Shown: piece by piece, positions 50,391 through 59,120 of the stretch
How the letters are laid out: each line of letters starts with the position of its first letter
How positions within the stretch are numbered: position 1 is the stretch's first letter
Assembly: GCF_003674095.1 (NCBI RefSeq)
Contig: NZ_RDBF01000001.1
Span: 124,001 to 188,000, forward strand
Direction of reading: 5' to 3'
DNA length: 64,000 nucleotides
Source of the DNA: Aeromicrobium phragmitis
Lineage (GTDB): Bacteria > Actinomycetota > Actinomycetes > Propionibacteriales > Nocardioidaceae
Notes under the pieces: generated by a model
Told to the model about the DNA's origin: nothing
What the model saw: the letters and a program-made list of their open reading frames with translations, nothing else
Databases searched by the model: none
Position numbers and translations under genes: made by a program

Positions 50391-50421
50391 GATTCGTCCT
50401 TCGGTGGAGAGGGGCGTCCCG

Positions 50422-51714
50422 TCAGGAGACGGCGAACAAGATGGTGCCGGGCACTACGAGGAAGACGCCGAGCGACGCCACGTACGGCACGTAATAGGGA
50501 TTGACGCCGCGGAAGACGGTCATGACGTCGAGCGAGCGGTCCAAGCCGGCCGTGATGAAGACGTTGACCCCGACCGGCGGCGTCACGGACCCGAGCGTCG
50601 TGACCAGCGTGACGATGATCGTGAACCACACCAGGTCATAGCCCAGCGCCGTGACCAGCGGGAAGAAGATCGGGATGCTGATCACCAGGAAGCCGAGCGC
50701 GTCCATGATCGCGCCACCGACCAGGTAGATCGCGACCACCACCAGAAGAATGGCGAAGGGAGCGACCGCCAGCCCCGACACCCAGTCGGCGAGCTCGAAC
50801 GGCATCCGGGTCACGGAGAGGAAGCGCCCGAACACCACCGCCCCGGCGATCAGCAGCACCACCATCGCGGACGTCCGGAGCGTGTCGACGATCGACCGCT
50901 GCAGCACCTCCCGGGTGAGCGAGCGGTTCACCGTGGCGATCACCAAAGCACCGAACGCACCCACGGCTGCCGCCTCACTCGGGGTGAACCACCCGGCGAA
51001 GAGTCCTCCGATGGCGAGCGCGAAGAGCAGGCCGGTCTCCACCACGCCTTTGAGCGAGCTGAACCGGACCGACCACGACGCCTTCGGGCCCGGCGGACCG
51101 TACTCGGGCTTGAGCCGGCAGATCACCATGACGGTCAGGACCAGCAGGAGACCGACGAAGATGCCCGGCCACAGCGCGGCCTGGAACAGCCGGCTGATCG
51201 ACTGCTCGGACTGCACGGCGATGATGATGAGCGCCGTCGAGGGCGGAATCAGGACCCCGAGCGTCCCGCCGATCGCCACCGCTCCGCCGGCCACGCGCGG
51301 GTCGTAGCCGTAGCGCTTCATCTCCGGCAGAGCCACCGACCCCATCGTCGCGGTCGAGGCGGAATTGGAGCCGGACACCGAGCTGAACGCGATGCTGGCC
51401 AGGATGGTCGTCGCCGCGACGCCGCCGGGCAGGTGCCCGATCCAGGCATACGCCGCTTTGAAGAGCTTGCTGCTCATCCCGGTGTGGAAGATGACCATGC
51501 CCATGAGGATGAACAACGGCACGACCGCCAAGCCGTACGACGACATCTGCCGGTACACGTCGGCAGCCACGAGCTGCAGCCCTGCCGCCGGTCCGAGGAT
51601 CATCGTGGAACCGGTGAGACCGACGGCCAACATCGCGAACGAGACCGGCAGCCGCAGGAAGAGCAGCACGAACATCACGACGATGCCCAAGACGGCGAGA
51701 AGCGTGGGATCCAT
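50422..51714 (-). CDS. TRAP transporter large permease (DctM)
   Basis: The 430-residue protein has about 12 helices and typical DctM features: AFSSVSGSNSASTATMGSVALPEMKRYGYDP and LGVLIPPSTALIIIAV in the first half, and a VTPPVGVNVFITAGL-type segment in the second. It transports with the DctQ and DctP proteins encoded upstream. TRAP systems import organic acids with sodium. It lies 33 nt downstream of DctQ. Confidence 0.95.
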   Translation of the reverse strand: MDPTLLAVLGIVVMFVLLFLRLPVSFAMLAVGLTGSTMILGPAAGLQLVAADVYRQMSSYGLAVVPLFILMGMVIFHTGMSSKLFKAAYAWIGHLPGGVAATTILASIAFSSVSGSNSASTATMGSVALPEMKRYGYDPRVAGGAVAIGGTLGVLIPPSTALIIIAVQSEQSISRLFQAALWPGIFVGLLLVLTVMVICRLKPEYGPPGPKASWSVRFSSLKGVVETGLLFALAIGGLFAGWFTPSEAAAVGAFGALVIATVNRSLTREVLQRSIVDTLRTSAMVVLLIAGAVVFGRFLSVTRMPFELADWVSGLAVAPFAILLVVVAIYLVGGAIMDALGFLVISIPIFFPLVTALGYDLVWFTIIVTLVTTLGSVTPPVGVNVFITAGLDRSLDVMTVFRGVNPYYVPYVASLGVFLVVPGTILFAVS

Positions 51715-51747
51715 CTGTACTCCTTGGAGTGGGGCCGGCGGCGGTGA

Positions 51748-52266
51748 TCAGAAGACGCTCAGGTGCGGTTCCTCGCTGGACCACGAGAGAGCGCCCTTGG
51801 CCAGATCGGCGACCAGCGCCACGACCAGCCCCGCGAACCCGACCACGACGACGTAGACGGCGGGCCAGTACGGAATGCCGAGGGACTCGGTGGCCGAGCC
51901 CTGCGTCTGCATGACCTGCCCGTAGACGACCAGGCTCGTGATGACCTGGACGAACAGCGCGATCGCGGCGATCGTCACGAGCGAGCCCACGACGATGCGT
52001 GTTCTGCGGGACCAGCGGCGAACCAGCAGATCGATCGAGACGTGGGCTCCGTGATTCTGCGCGTCACCGAGCGACAGCCCGAACACCACCGCGGCCAACA
52101 TCGCGACGACCTCGAACGTCCCGTTGAGCGGGGACCCGGCCACCCTCATGACGATGTTCGCCATGAGGGTCAGCATGACCAGGACCAGGCAGACGGCAGC
52201 GATACGCACCATCACCCCGTTGAGCACGTGGGAGAACCCCACGATGCGGCGCAGGACGGTGGTCAC
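51748..52266 (-). CDS. TRAP transporter small permease (DctQ)
   Basis: The 172-residue protein has four predicted helices. LNGTFEVVAMLAAVVFGLSLGDAQNHGAHVSIDLL near residues 48-82 contains the conserved DctQ pattern. The GTG at 52266 overlaps the DctP stop by 4 nt. It bridges the binding protein and the large permease. Confidence 0.9.
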   Translation of the reverse strand: MTTVLRRIVGFSHVLNGVMVRIAAVCLVLVMLTLMANIVMRVAGSPLNGTFEVVAMLAAVVFGLSLGDAQNHGAHVSIDLLVRRWSRRTRIVVGSLVTIAAIALFVQVITSLVVYGQVMQTQGSATESLGIPYWPAVYVVVVGFAGLVVALVADLAKGALSWSSEEPHLSVF

Positions 52267-53303
52267 TGCTCGTCCTGCTGATGCTCGGCCGCCAGCTCGC
52301 GCATCCGATCCAGGACCGCCTGCGCGTCGAGATCCGCCGAGTCGTTGCGGCTCACCCAGTCGGCCGCGACCTCGTCGAGGACCGAGTCCCACTGCGCCCG
52401 TTCGGCGGCGTCGACCTCGACCGTCTCGACGCCCTGGGACTCCGCGAACTCGAGAGCCGACCCGATGTTCTCGCCGTCGTGGTACTCCGCCGCCCACTCC
52501 ATCATCTCGGTCTTGAGGTCCGCGATGGCGTCCTTGACGTCGTCGGGCAGGGAGTCGTAGCGCTCCTGGTCCATCACGGCGACGAAGCTGTTCGAGGGAC
52601 CGAACGGGTAGTCGGTGACGTGCGTGACGTGCTCGGCGAGTCCGAAGTCCTGGAGCACCTCGCGCGACGACACGTAGCCACTGACGATGCCGGTCTGGAG
52701 GGCCTCAGCCACATCGGGCATCGGCATCCCGATCGGCGACGCGCCCAGTCGTTCGAGGACCGGGATCGTGGCGCTCGAGCTGCGGAGCTCGAGGCCGCGC
52801 ATGTCCGCCATCGTGGTGACCGGACTGCGCGACTGGATGTACGACGGCTCGGTCGTGAAGGCCGTGATGATCTCGTAACCGTCGAACTCGGCCGGCTCCA
52901 GCTCGGTCAACAGCTCCAGGAACACGGCGCTGGCGGTGGTCGCGTCCGTGATGCCGATCGGCACCTGGATCGCCGACGACACCGGGAATCGGGACGAGTC
53001 GTAAGCGGGGCTGTCGAGCCCGATGTCGACGGTCCCGGCCGAGACTCCGTCGTAGATGTCGCCGGAGCCCAGCAACGTGCCGCCGGTGAACAGCTCGATC
53101 TCCACGGCTCCGTCGGTACGCTCCTCCATCTCCTCCTTCCACCGCTCCATCTGCAGGCTCGGGAAGGACTCGGCGGGCGCGAAGAACGCGTACCGCAAGG
53201 TGATGGGGCCGTCGCCGTCACCGTCGGGGGAACCTCCCGCGGTACAGCCGGCCAGCAGAGCAGCAGCGACGGTAGCGGGGATGATGCGGGACAGAACTGA
53301 CAT
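52263..53303 (-). CDS. TRAP solute-binding lipoprotein (DctP)
   Basis: The 346-residue protein has a lipoprotein signal with lipobox LLAGC (Cys20), so it is tethered outside the membrane. The DctP domain follows: YAFFAPAESFPSLQMERWKEEME at the start, and the central SSSATIPVLERLGASPI with an Arg-bearing strand before it (the carboxylate-binding Arg of the family is expected near MRGLELRSS). The ligand is probably a carboxylate. It is the first gene of the TRAP/ThDP-enzyme operon. Confidence 0.92.
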   Translation of the reverse strand: MSVLSRIIPATVAAALLAGCTAGGSPDGDGDGPITLRYAFFAPAESFPSLQMERWKEEMEERTDGAVEIELFTGGTLLGSGDIYDGVSAGTVDIGLDSPAYDSSRFPVSSAIQVPIGITDATTASAVFLELLTELEPAEFDGYEIITAFTTEPSYIQSRSPVTTMADMRGLELRSSSATIPVLERLGASPIGMPMPDVAEALQTGIVSGYVSSREVLQDFGLAEHVTHVTDYPFGPSNSFVAVMDQERYDSLPDDVKDAIADLKTEMMEWAAEYHDGENIGSALEFAESQGVETVEVDAAERAQWDSVLDEVAADWVSRNDSADLDAQAVLDRMRELAAEHQQDEQ

Positions 53304-53458
53304 GGTTGCCTCCTCGGCAAGACCTGAACTGTCTCAGCACGCTAGCTGTCCGAGGACGTTCTCGGCGTAACCCAAAGGGGTACACCTGCGCACTGAACGC
53401 GCTGCCGTGCCGGACGCTGCGGCACAGTCGGACCCACCAACGAGTGAGGAGACGACTC

Positions 53459-53854
53459 ATGTCCCAGGATGCGCAAGACTACGTGGACGACATCGCGCGG
53501 AGGCGCGGATATGTGCTGGAGTACCACCAGCGGATGGCGGCGGCGGACGTCGACGTACTGCGAGCGGCCGATGGCCTCGTCACCGCCGCGTACCTCGAGC
53601 CGCGATCCTTGGACCGCAAGACGAAAGAGCTCTTGTTCGTCCTGAGCCTGACCGTCATGCGGGCGGACCCCGATCACATCGCGAGCCACATCCGGGTCGC
53701 GCTGGAGCACGGCGCCACCGCCCAGGAGGTGCTGGAGGCGATCGAGATCGCACTGCCCGAGGCAGGGGTCGTGGCCTTCCAACATGGGTTCGCGGTCTGG
53801 GCCGAGGTCACCGGCGCCCCGCGTGTCGAGCCCTCGGAGGGCGTCAGACGCTGA
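53459..53854 (+). CDS. Carboxymuconolactone decarboxylase/AhpD-like protein
   Basis: The 131-residue all-helical protein matches the CMD fold: LDRKTKELLFVLSLTVMRADPDHIASHIRVALEHGATAQEVLEAIEIALPEAG-type order with His in DPDHIASH. It has no CxxC pair, so it is not a peroxidase-type AhpD, and it is more like 4-carboxymuconolactone decarboxylase-related proteins. GAGGAGACGACTC precedes the ATG at 53459. It lies between TRAP genes and aromatic-degradation genes, which fits a role in aromatic metabolism. It overlaps the reductase gene by 11 nt at its 3' end. Confidence 0.8.
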   Translation: MSQDAQDYVDDIARRRGYVLEYHQRMAAADVDVLRAADGLVTAAYLEPRSLDRKTKELLFVLSLTVMRADPDHIASHIRVALEHGATAQEVLEAIEIALPEAGVVAFQHGFAVWAEVTGAPRVEPSEGVRR

Positions 53855-54995
53855 GCGGCGCGCGGGAGAGGATCGCCGAGCGGTGGTGGGCGAGCTCCCG
53901 TGCGGCGTTGACGCACAGTGCCCCGATCTGAGCGCCCTGTCGCCCGTAGCCGACCACCAGTCGGTCCGCCGCGCGGTCGAGGATCTGCACGTCATCGGCC
54001 GCGTGGGCCCGCCCGACGAAGCGCAGGCTGGCGCCGAACTGATCGGACCAGAAGTACGGGACCGGTGCGAACGGCTCGTCGGAACCGAGCAGCACGGCAG
54101 CGGCGTGACGTCCCTGATCGACCGCGTTCTTCCAGTGCTCGACGCGGATCGACTCGTCGAACAACGGGTGGTACCACCGCATGACGTCGCCGGCGGCCAC
54201 GACGTCGGGAGCGCTCGCGCGAAGCGTTCGATCGCAGAGGACCCCGTCGGCGATCCCCAACCCGCTGCTGCGCAGCCAGTCCACCTCGGGTCGCGCGCCG
54301 ACGGCGGCCACCACCAGGTCGGCGACGACCGCGGAGCCGTCTCCGAGCCACACCCGGTACCGGTCGGCCACGGGTTCGACGTCGACGGCAAGACGACCCG
54401 TGACGAGCTCGACGCCGTGCTCGCGGTGGAACTCGGCGAGCCACGACCCGACGTCGTCGCCCAGGTCGCGGGCCAACGGCACGGGCGCGACCTCGACGAC
54501 GGTGGACCGCAACCCCAGTTCCGTCACGGTCGCCGCGACTTCGAGGCCGATGAACCCGCCCCCGATGACCGCGACGTGCTTGGCGCTGTGGAGCCTCTCC
54601 CGCAGGACCGCGGCGTCGTCGACCGTCCGGAGGAAGTGCACGTGATCGTTGCCGGCGCTGAGGCGGCGAGGCGCGGCTCCCGTCGCGATGACCAGCCCGT
54701 CGTACGAGATCGCCCGGTCGTCCTCGAGGATGACCACACGCGCATCGGTGTCGAGGGCGCGAGCCGCGGTGCCGAGCTCCAGACGGATCCCCGCTTCGGC
54801 GTACCACTCGGGGTCGCGCAGGGGCGAGGGCATCGGCTCGCCGCGCAGCGCCTCCTTGGACAGCGGAGGGCGATCGTAGGGCAGATGGCGCTCCGCGCCG
54901 ACCAGAACGATCTCGCCGGTGAAGGCCCCGTCGCGCAGCGCTTCGATGGCATGGACCGCGGCGAGCGAGCCGCCCACCACGACGATTCGCTCCAT
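53844..54995 (-). CDS. Ferredoxin-reductase-like FAD/NAD(P) oxidoreductase
   Basis: The 383-residue protein has an FAD motif VVGGSLAAVHAIEALRD at the N-terminus, HLPYDRPPLSKEAL, an NAD motif VIGGGFIGLEVAATVTELG near residue 145, VVAAGDVMRWYHP, and a Reductase_C-like end (GALCVNAARELAHHR). This is the class of ferredoxin reductases serving Rieske dioxygenases and P450s. The ATG at 54995 has AGGAGGA upstream. It probably supplies electrons to the dioxygenase encoded at 58.6-60.4 kb, though no ferredoxin gene is visible. Confidence 0.88.
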   Translation of the reverse strand: MERIVVVGGSLAAVHAIEALRDGAFTGEIVLVGAERHLPYDRPPLSKEALRGEPMPSPLRDPEWYAEAGIRLELGTAARALDTDARVVILEDDRAISYDGLVIATGAAPRRLSAGNDHVHFLRTVDDAAVLRERLHSAKHVAVIGGGFIGLEVAATVTELGLRSTVVEVAPVPLARDLGDDVGSWLAEFHREHGVELVTGRLAVDVEPVADRYRVWLGDGSAVVADLVVAAVGARPEVDWLRSSGLGIADGVLCDRTLRASAPDVVAAGDVMRWYHPLFDESIRVEHWKNAVDQGRHAAAVLLGSDEPFAPVPYFWSDQFGASLRFVGRAHAADDVQILDRAADRLVVGYGRQGAQIGALCVNAARELAHHRSAILSRAPLSV

Positions 54996-55079
54996 GGTGT
55001 GTCCTCCTGGTTTCGGCAGCGTTTCCCCCACAGCGACACTGCGCCATCGAGCGTCCTACGCCCAGCCCCGGTACGCAAT

Positions 55080-55097
55080 GTCACCCGGTCGGGTGAC
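55080..55097. promoter_or_regulatory. Palindrome between reductase and LuxR genes
   Basis: GTCACCCG, GT, CGGGTGAC form a perfect 8-bp-arm palindrome in the divergent 232-nt region. A shorter palindrome TTGCCGGCAA lies at 55137. The GAF-LuxR protein encoded next is a plausible binder. Confidence 0.55.
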
Positions 55098-55227
55098 CTG
55101 CAAGGGGCTGTCGTCGGTCGCTCATCTCACTTAGGATTGCCGGCAACCCTCAGGCTCCCGCGTGAGGTTGATCACGTCTCCGCATGCTGCTCGGGCGCCC
55201 CGACGTCCGAACTCCAGGAGGATGTCC

Positions 55228-56280
55228 ATGTCCGTCGATCACCATCGCCATCGCTTCACCAGCGCCCTGCAGTCGGCGCTGACCCGCCACGAAGTCACCC
55301 GCGCCTATCTCAGCCACGTGGGCGACGTCGTCCCCGCTGACGGCCTCGGCCTGTACGAGCTCCACCCCGAGCAGGGGGTCATCGACGTCCGCGCCACGGT
55401 CGGCGGGGAGCTTCTCGACGACTACGAGGACTACGGTCGCCAGGATGACCCGGTCCTGAGGTTCGTCACCGAGCAGCATCGCCCCATCGATTCCTCACGC
55501 GTCTGCGCGCCGCACACGTGGAACGCCTGCGGTGCGCGCAACGCGCTCGCTCGTGAGAACTTCGAGCACTCGATGGAAGCACCGATCATCGTGTCGGGGG
55601 TGCTCTTCGGCACGATCAACTTCGCGAGGCCGGGCGACTGTCCGCCGTTCAGCGAGACCGACCTCACCTCGGCCCGCTTCGTCAGCGAGCAGCTCAGCCT
55701 CGCGACGGAGCGGGCCGTGCGCTATGAGCTGACCGGCTACCGTGCGAGCGCCATCGAGCATGCGCTCGACCGGCTGCCGCAGGCGGTCGTGGTCACCGAC
55801 CTCGACGCTCAGTTCATCTTCTGCAACCGCTCCGCCCGCGACGAATGGCAGATCGGTCCGGACGAGATCCCGATCGGCGGCGACTCCATCACCGGCTTCA
55901 TCGAAGAGGCGATGACCGCCTTCCGGGCCGAGAACCGCCGCGTCGTCGCCCGGACGGTCCGTGACGCCAGGACCGGGCGGCAGGCGGTGGTGAAGTCGTA
56001 CCGGCTCTCGGCGAAGGACCGCACCGCGGTGACGATGGTCTTCGGCGCCGACGGCGAGAGCGACCGCCAGCTCCCGGACTGGGGCGTCCTCACCCGGCGG
56101 GAGCAGGAGATCGCGCAGCTGGTGAGTGAAGGGTTGACCACCAAAGAGATCGCTTCGCGGGCCTTCATCAGCGAGAACACGGTCAAGCAGCACCTGAAGC
56201 GCATCTTCGCTAAGACCGACGTCAGCAACCGGGCCGAACTGGTTCAGCTCATCTGGACGTCGCGGCAGTCGCTGGATTGA
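55228..56280 (+). CDS. GAF/PAS-sensor LuxR-type regulator
   Basis: The 350-residue protein has an N-terminal GAF-like domain (about 15-170), a PAS-like segment (ALDRLPQAVVVTDLDAQFIFCNRSA, about 185-265) and a C-terminal LuxR helix-turn-helix (LTRREQEIAQLVSEGLTTKEIASRAFISENTVKQHL-type order). Such regulators often sense aromatic effectors. The ATG at 55228 is used because AGGAGG ends 6 nt before it; the ATG at 55222 abuts that site. It is the likely regulator of the catabolic operon and its transporters. Confidence 0.88.
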   Translation: MSVDHHRHRFTSALQSALTRHEVTRAYLSHVGDVVPADGLGLYELHPEQGVIDVRATVGGELLDDYEDYGRQDDPVLRFVTEQHRPIDSSRVCAPHTWNACGARNALARENFEHSMEAPIIVSGVLFGTINFARPGDCPPFSETDLTSARFVSEQLSLATERAVRYELTGYRASAIEHALDRLPQAVVVTDLDAQFIFCNRSARDEWQIGPDEIPIGGDSITGFIEEAMTAFRAENRRVVARTVRDARTGRQAVVKSYRLSAKDRTAVTMVFGADGESDRQLPDWGVLTRREQEIAQLVSEGLTTKEIASRAFISENTVKQHLKRIFAKTDVSNRAELVQLIWTSRQSLD

Positions 56281-56286
56281 CGGGGC

Positions 56287-57492
56287 TCACCCTCGCCGGT
56301 CGCGGCCGACGAGGAGTCCCACGAGCGCTTGGACCACCGCGAGCCCGAGGACGACCGCCACCACCACGGCGCTGGAGCCAGTCGTCTGCTTCGCCCAGCC
56401 GACGAGCAGCAGCCCGATCGTGACGCCGGCGTAGCCGACGCCCTGCACCATCGACGACAACGGGCCCGAATCCGCCCCGACCGCCGACCTCAGCGGGATC
56501 AGCGACAAGGCCACCACCATCGAGGCGCCGGCGCCGAACCCGGCGAGACCGACCCACCACGGGGCCGCGGCCGGCCACGCCCACAGCCCGAAGACCGCCA
56601 CGAGCCCGATGAGGGCTACGACGCTGGCGACGAGCCTCTGGTCGCCGCCGAGGTTCAGGCACGGCGGCACCACCACGTTGGCCGCGATGCCGACGACGAG
56701 AAAGACGCCGAGATGGAACCCGGCGGCGCCGGCCGAGATCCCCAGCTCCTGCTCGATGGTCGGCAGCCAGCCGAGGAGGAGGTAGAAGCTGCACGACTGC
56801 AGGCCGAAGTAGATGGCCAACTGCCATGCCGCGGGCGATGTCCAGGGAGACCGTGGGAGGCTCGACGCGTCGGTCGGCGCAGGTGCCTCGCCGCGCACCG
56901 CGGCGCCGCGACGATGAATCACCCACACCACCAGTGCGATGGCGACCGGCAGCAGCCAGACGCCGAGTGCGGTCCGCCAGCCGGCGATCGCCGCCACCGG
57001 CACGGCCACTGCCGCGGCGAGCGCGGCGACGGCGCTCTGCAACGCGATGTAGTGGCCGGTCACGGTGGGCACGCGGGCCGGGAAGTCCCGGCGCGCCAGG
57101 ACCGGCAACAGCACGTTGGCGACCGCGACGCCGCCACCGAGCACGGCGGTGGCGAGCACCAGAACGACCACCGCAGCTGCGCCCTGGATCGGGATCGACC
57201 GCATCGCGATGCCGAGCGCGATCAACCCGAGGGCGAGGACCACGGCTGCCTCGACGCCGAGACGTGCCGCGATCCGGTGGCCGAACGGGGAGACGAGGGC
57301 GAACGCGGCGATCGGCGCGGCCGTCAGCACCCCTTGCACCGCGTCGGAGAGGGCGAGGTCCTCGGCGATCATCGGCAGCACCGGCCCCACGGCCGAGATC
57401 GCCGCCCGCAGATTGGCGGCCAGGACGAGGATCGCGATGAGGGCGACCGCGGTGTACCCGAGGCGTCTCGATCCTCCGCCGGCGTCGAGCAT
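56287..57492 (-). CDS. MFS transporter, CynX/NimT type
   Basis: The 401-residue protein has 12 predicted helices. LAANLRAAISAVGPVLPMIAEDL near the N-terminus is the signature of the CynX/NimT family (cyanate and nitroimidazole transporters), and SCSFYLLLGWLPTIEQELGIS opens the second half. It lies 37 nt downstream of the dihydrodiol dehydrogenase gene on the same strand, at the end of the aromatic operon, so uptake of the substrate is likely. Confidence 0.9.
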   Translation of the reverse strand: MLDAGGGSRRLGYTAVALIAILVLAANLRAAISAVGPVLPMIAEDLALSDAVQGVLTAAPIAAFALVSPFGHRIAARLGVEAAVVLALGLIALGIAMRSIPIQGAAAVVVLVLATAVLGGGVAVANVLLPVLARRDFPARVPTVTGHYIALQSAVAALAAAVAVPVAAIAGWRTALGVWLLPVAIALVVWVIHRRGAAVRGEAPAPTDASSLPRSPWTSPAAWQLAIYFGLQSCSFYLLLGWLPTIEQELGISAGAAGFHLGVFLVVGIAANVVVPPCLNLGGDQRLVASVVALIGLVAVFGLWAWPAAAPWWVGLAGFGAGASMVVALSLIPLRSAVGADSGPLSSMVQGVGYAGVTIGLLLVGWAKQTTGSSAVVVAVVLGLAVVQALVGLLVGRDRRG

Positions 57493-57529
57493 CGTCAGCG
57501 ACCAGGGATGCCGGAACGCCCGAACTCGG

Positions 57530-58303
57530 TCATGGCCGCCGTCCTCCGTCGGTGTTGATGACGGTGCCGGTGGTCAGGCGCGCGGCGCGGCGATCCGCGA
57601 GATAGAGGTAGGCGCCCGCATGGTCCTCGGCGCGGGCTGCCTCACCGAGCAACGTGCCCGCCGCGATGCGTTCGTCGCGGCCTTCAACGGTCGCCGCCGT
57701 CGCACGTTGCTCCAACGCGGCGAGCCCACCGAACCGCGTGCCCGAGGTACCGCCCGGCGCGACGCCGTTGACCCGCACCTCGGGCGCGAGGTCGACGGCG
57801 AGGTGCGCGACCGCTCCCCGCAGCGCCCACTTGGAGCTGCCGTAGAGAACACCTCCCCCGACCGGGTGGAAGGCCGACTCCGACAGCGTCAAGGTCACCG
57901 ATCCTCGCGCCCGGGCGAGCGCGGGGTAGGCCGCTCGCACCGCCTGGAGTGTGCTGAGCACGTTCAGCCGCCACACCTCCTGCGCAGCGGCCGTGAGGCG
58001 GTCGGCATCGAGGGAGCGTACGGAGACGTACTGATCGAACACGCCGACGCAGCACGTCAGGTGGTCGAGGCCGTTGGCTCCCGAGGCCTGCACGACGGCA
58101 GCATCGAGCACCTCGGGCTCGGTGGCGTCGGCGACGACGACCTCGAGCCGCTCGTGATCCGGCAGTTCGGCGGCGTGCGCTGCGGAACGCTCGACCACCG
58201 TCACCTGGGCCCCCGCGCCCAGATACGCGAGCGCGGCGGCCCGGCCGATGCCGGAGCCGCCGCCGGTCACGAGGACGCGCTGCCCGTCGAGGGCTCCGCT
58301 CAC
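57530..58303 (-). CDS. cis-dihydrodiol dehydrogenase (SDR family)
   Basis: The 257-residue SDR has TGGGSGIGRAAALAYLGAG near residues 13-31, CCVGVFD, a catalytic Ser in LTLSESAFHP and the YGSSK catalytic motif, ending GTVINTDGGRRP. It resembles the HcaB/BphB class that oxidises cis-dihydrodiols to catechols. Its start overlaps the preceding small gene by 4 nt and it follows Rieske dioxygenase genes, so it should rearomatise the dioxygenase product. Confidence 0.87.
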   Translation of the reverse strand: MSGALDGQRVLVTGGGSGIGRAAALAYLGAGAQVTVVERSAAHAAELPDHERLEVVVADATEPEVLDAAVVQASGANGLDHLTCCVGVFDQYVSVRSLDADRLTAAAQEVWRLNVLSTLQAVRAAYPALARARGSVTLTLSESAFHPVGGGVLYGSSKWALRGAVAHLAVDLAPEVRVNGVAPGGTSGTRFGGLAALEQRATAATVEGRDERIAAGTLLGEAARAEDHAGAYLYLADRRAARLTTGTVINTDGGRRP

Positions 58304-58575
58304 TGCCCCGGGTTCCGCGACAACAGCTCGGTGATGAGTTCAGGCTCCTGGAAGCTGAGGCAGTCCAGAGCGACCGCGTCGAGCAGCACCCGGCTGCCGC
58401 GTCGCGGCGACCAGATGTCGAGCCGCATGCCGTTGCGGGTCTCGACCTTGCGCACCACCACGTCCGTGAACTCGTTGGCGATGACGATGGGCCCGTCGTT
58501 GCCCCCATCGCTGGGGTACTCGGACATATCGCCGATCTCGGGGCGTTCGAAGGCAGGGTCTGGCTGAGAGGTCAT
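58300..58575 (-). CDS. Small dioxygenase-cluster protein (91 aa)
   Basis: The protein has a strand-rich core (PIVIANEFTDVVVRKVETRN, then MRLDIWSPRRGSRVLLDAVAL) and no catalytic motif that I recognise. Similar proteins of 80-95 residues next to ring-hydroxylating dioxygenase genes in actinobacteria are often labelled dihydrodiol dehydrogenase, but they are too small to be one. It is translationally coupled to the true SDR dehydrogenase (4-nt overlap) and lies 17 nt after the dioxygenase beta subunit. Function unknown; a structural or assembly role is possible. Confidence 0.7.
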   Translation of the reverse strand: MTSQPDPAFERPEIGDMSEYPSDGGNDGPIVIANEFTDVVVRKVETRNGMRLDIWSPRRGSRVLLDAVALDCLSFQEPELITELLSRNPGQ

Positions 58576-58592
58576 CGGGTTCACCGTCCGGC

Positions 58593-59117
58593 TCAGATGA
58601 AGATGGACATGTTGTGGGCGTTGATGAGGGACTGGTCGAAGGCCGCCCAACGTCGAGCGATCTCCCACCCCGGCGCCGTCGAGGTGCGGCGGACCGTGTC
58701 CTTGCGGAACAGCGAGTAGAAGCTCGGCGTCGGTTCGTCCCCCCGACTGCGATAGATGAAGCAGTTCGACTGCACGAGGTACTCGTTCTCCACGTCGCCG
58801 GGATCGACCACGACGTTGGTGACGAAGTGCCGGGTGCGCGAGGGCGGTTGTTCGGCCCAGGCGAAGTCCGTCTCGAGCCGCTGTACGCGGACTTCGAGCG
58901 TCGCCTTCGTGTCGTCGAAGATCCGCGAGGTCGGCGTGAGTTCCCAGTCGGCGAGCGCCTCACGGGTCACCCGCACCGGCACCTCGTAGCGGATGTCGTC
59001 GGCCAGGTACTCCAGCCAGTCGCGGAAGCGCCGCTCGTCGAGCGCGAGAGCCTCGCGATAGAGGAAGTCCTGCAGACTCATGCGGGTCTCGAGGTCGACC
59101 TGTGTTGTGGTGGCCAC
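58593..59117 (-). CDS. Aromatic-ring-hydroxylating dioxygenase beta subunit
   Basis: The 174-residue protein has the cystatin-like fold signature of dioxygenase beta subunits: LQDFLYREALALDERRFRDWLEYLADDIRYEVPVR-type order at the start and RTRHFVTNVVV in the centre. It lies 3 nt downstream of the alpha subunit and supports the alpha3-beta3 hexamer; it has no metal site of its own. Confidence 0.95.
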   Translation of the reverse strand: MATTTQVDLETRMSLQDFLYREALALDERRFRDWLEYLADDIRYEVPVRVTREALADWELTPTSRIFDDTKATLEVRVQRLETDFAWAEQPPSRTRHFVTNVVVDPGDVENEYLVQSNCFIYRSRGDEPTPSFYSLFRKDTVRRTSTAPGWEIARRWAAFDQSLINAHNMSIFI

Positions 59118-59120
59118 GGC

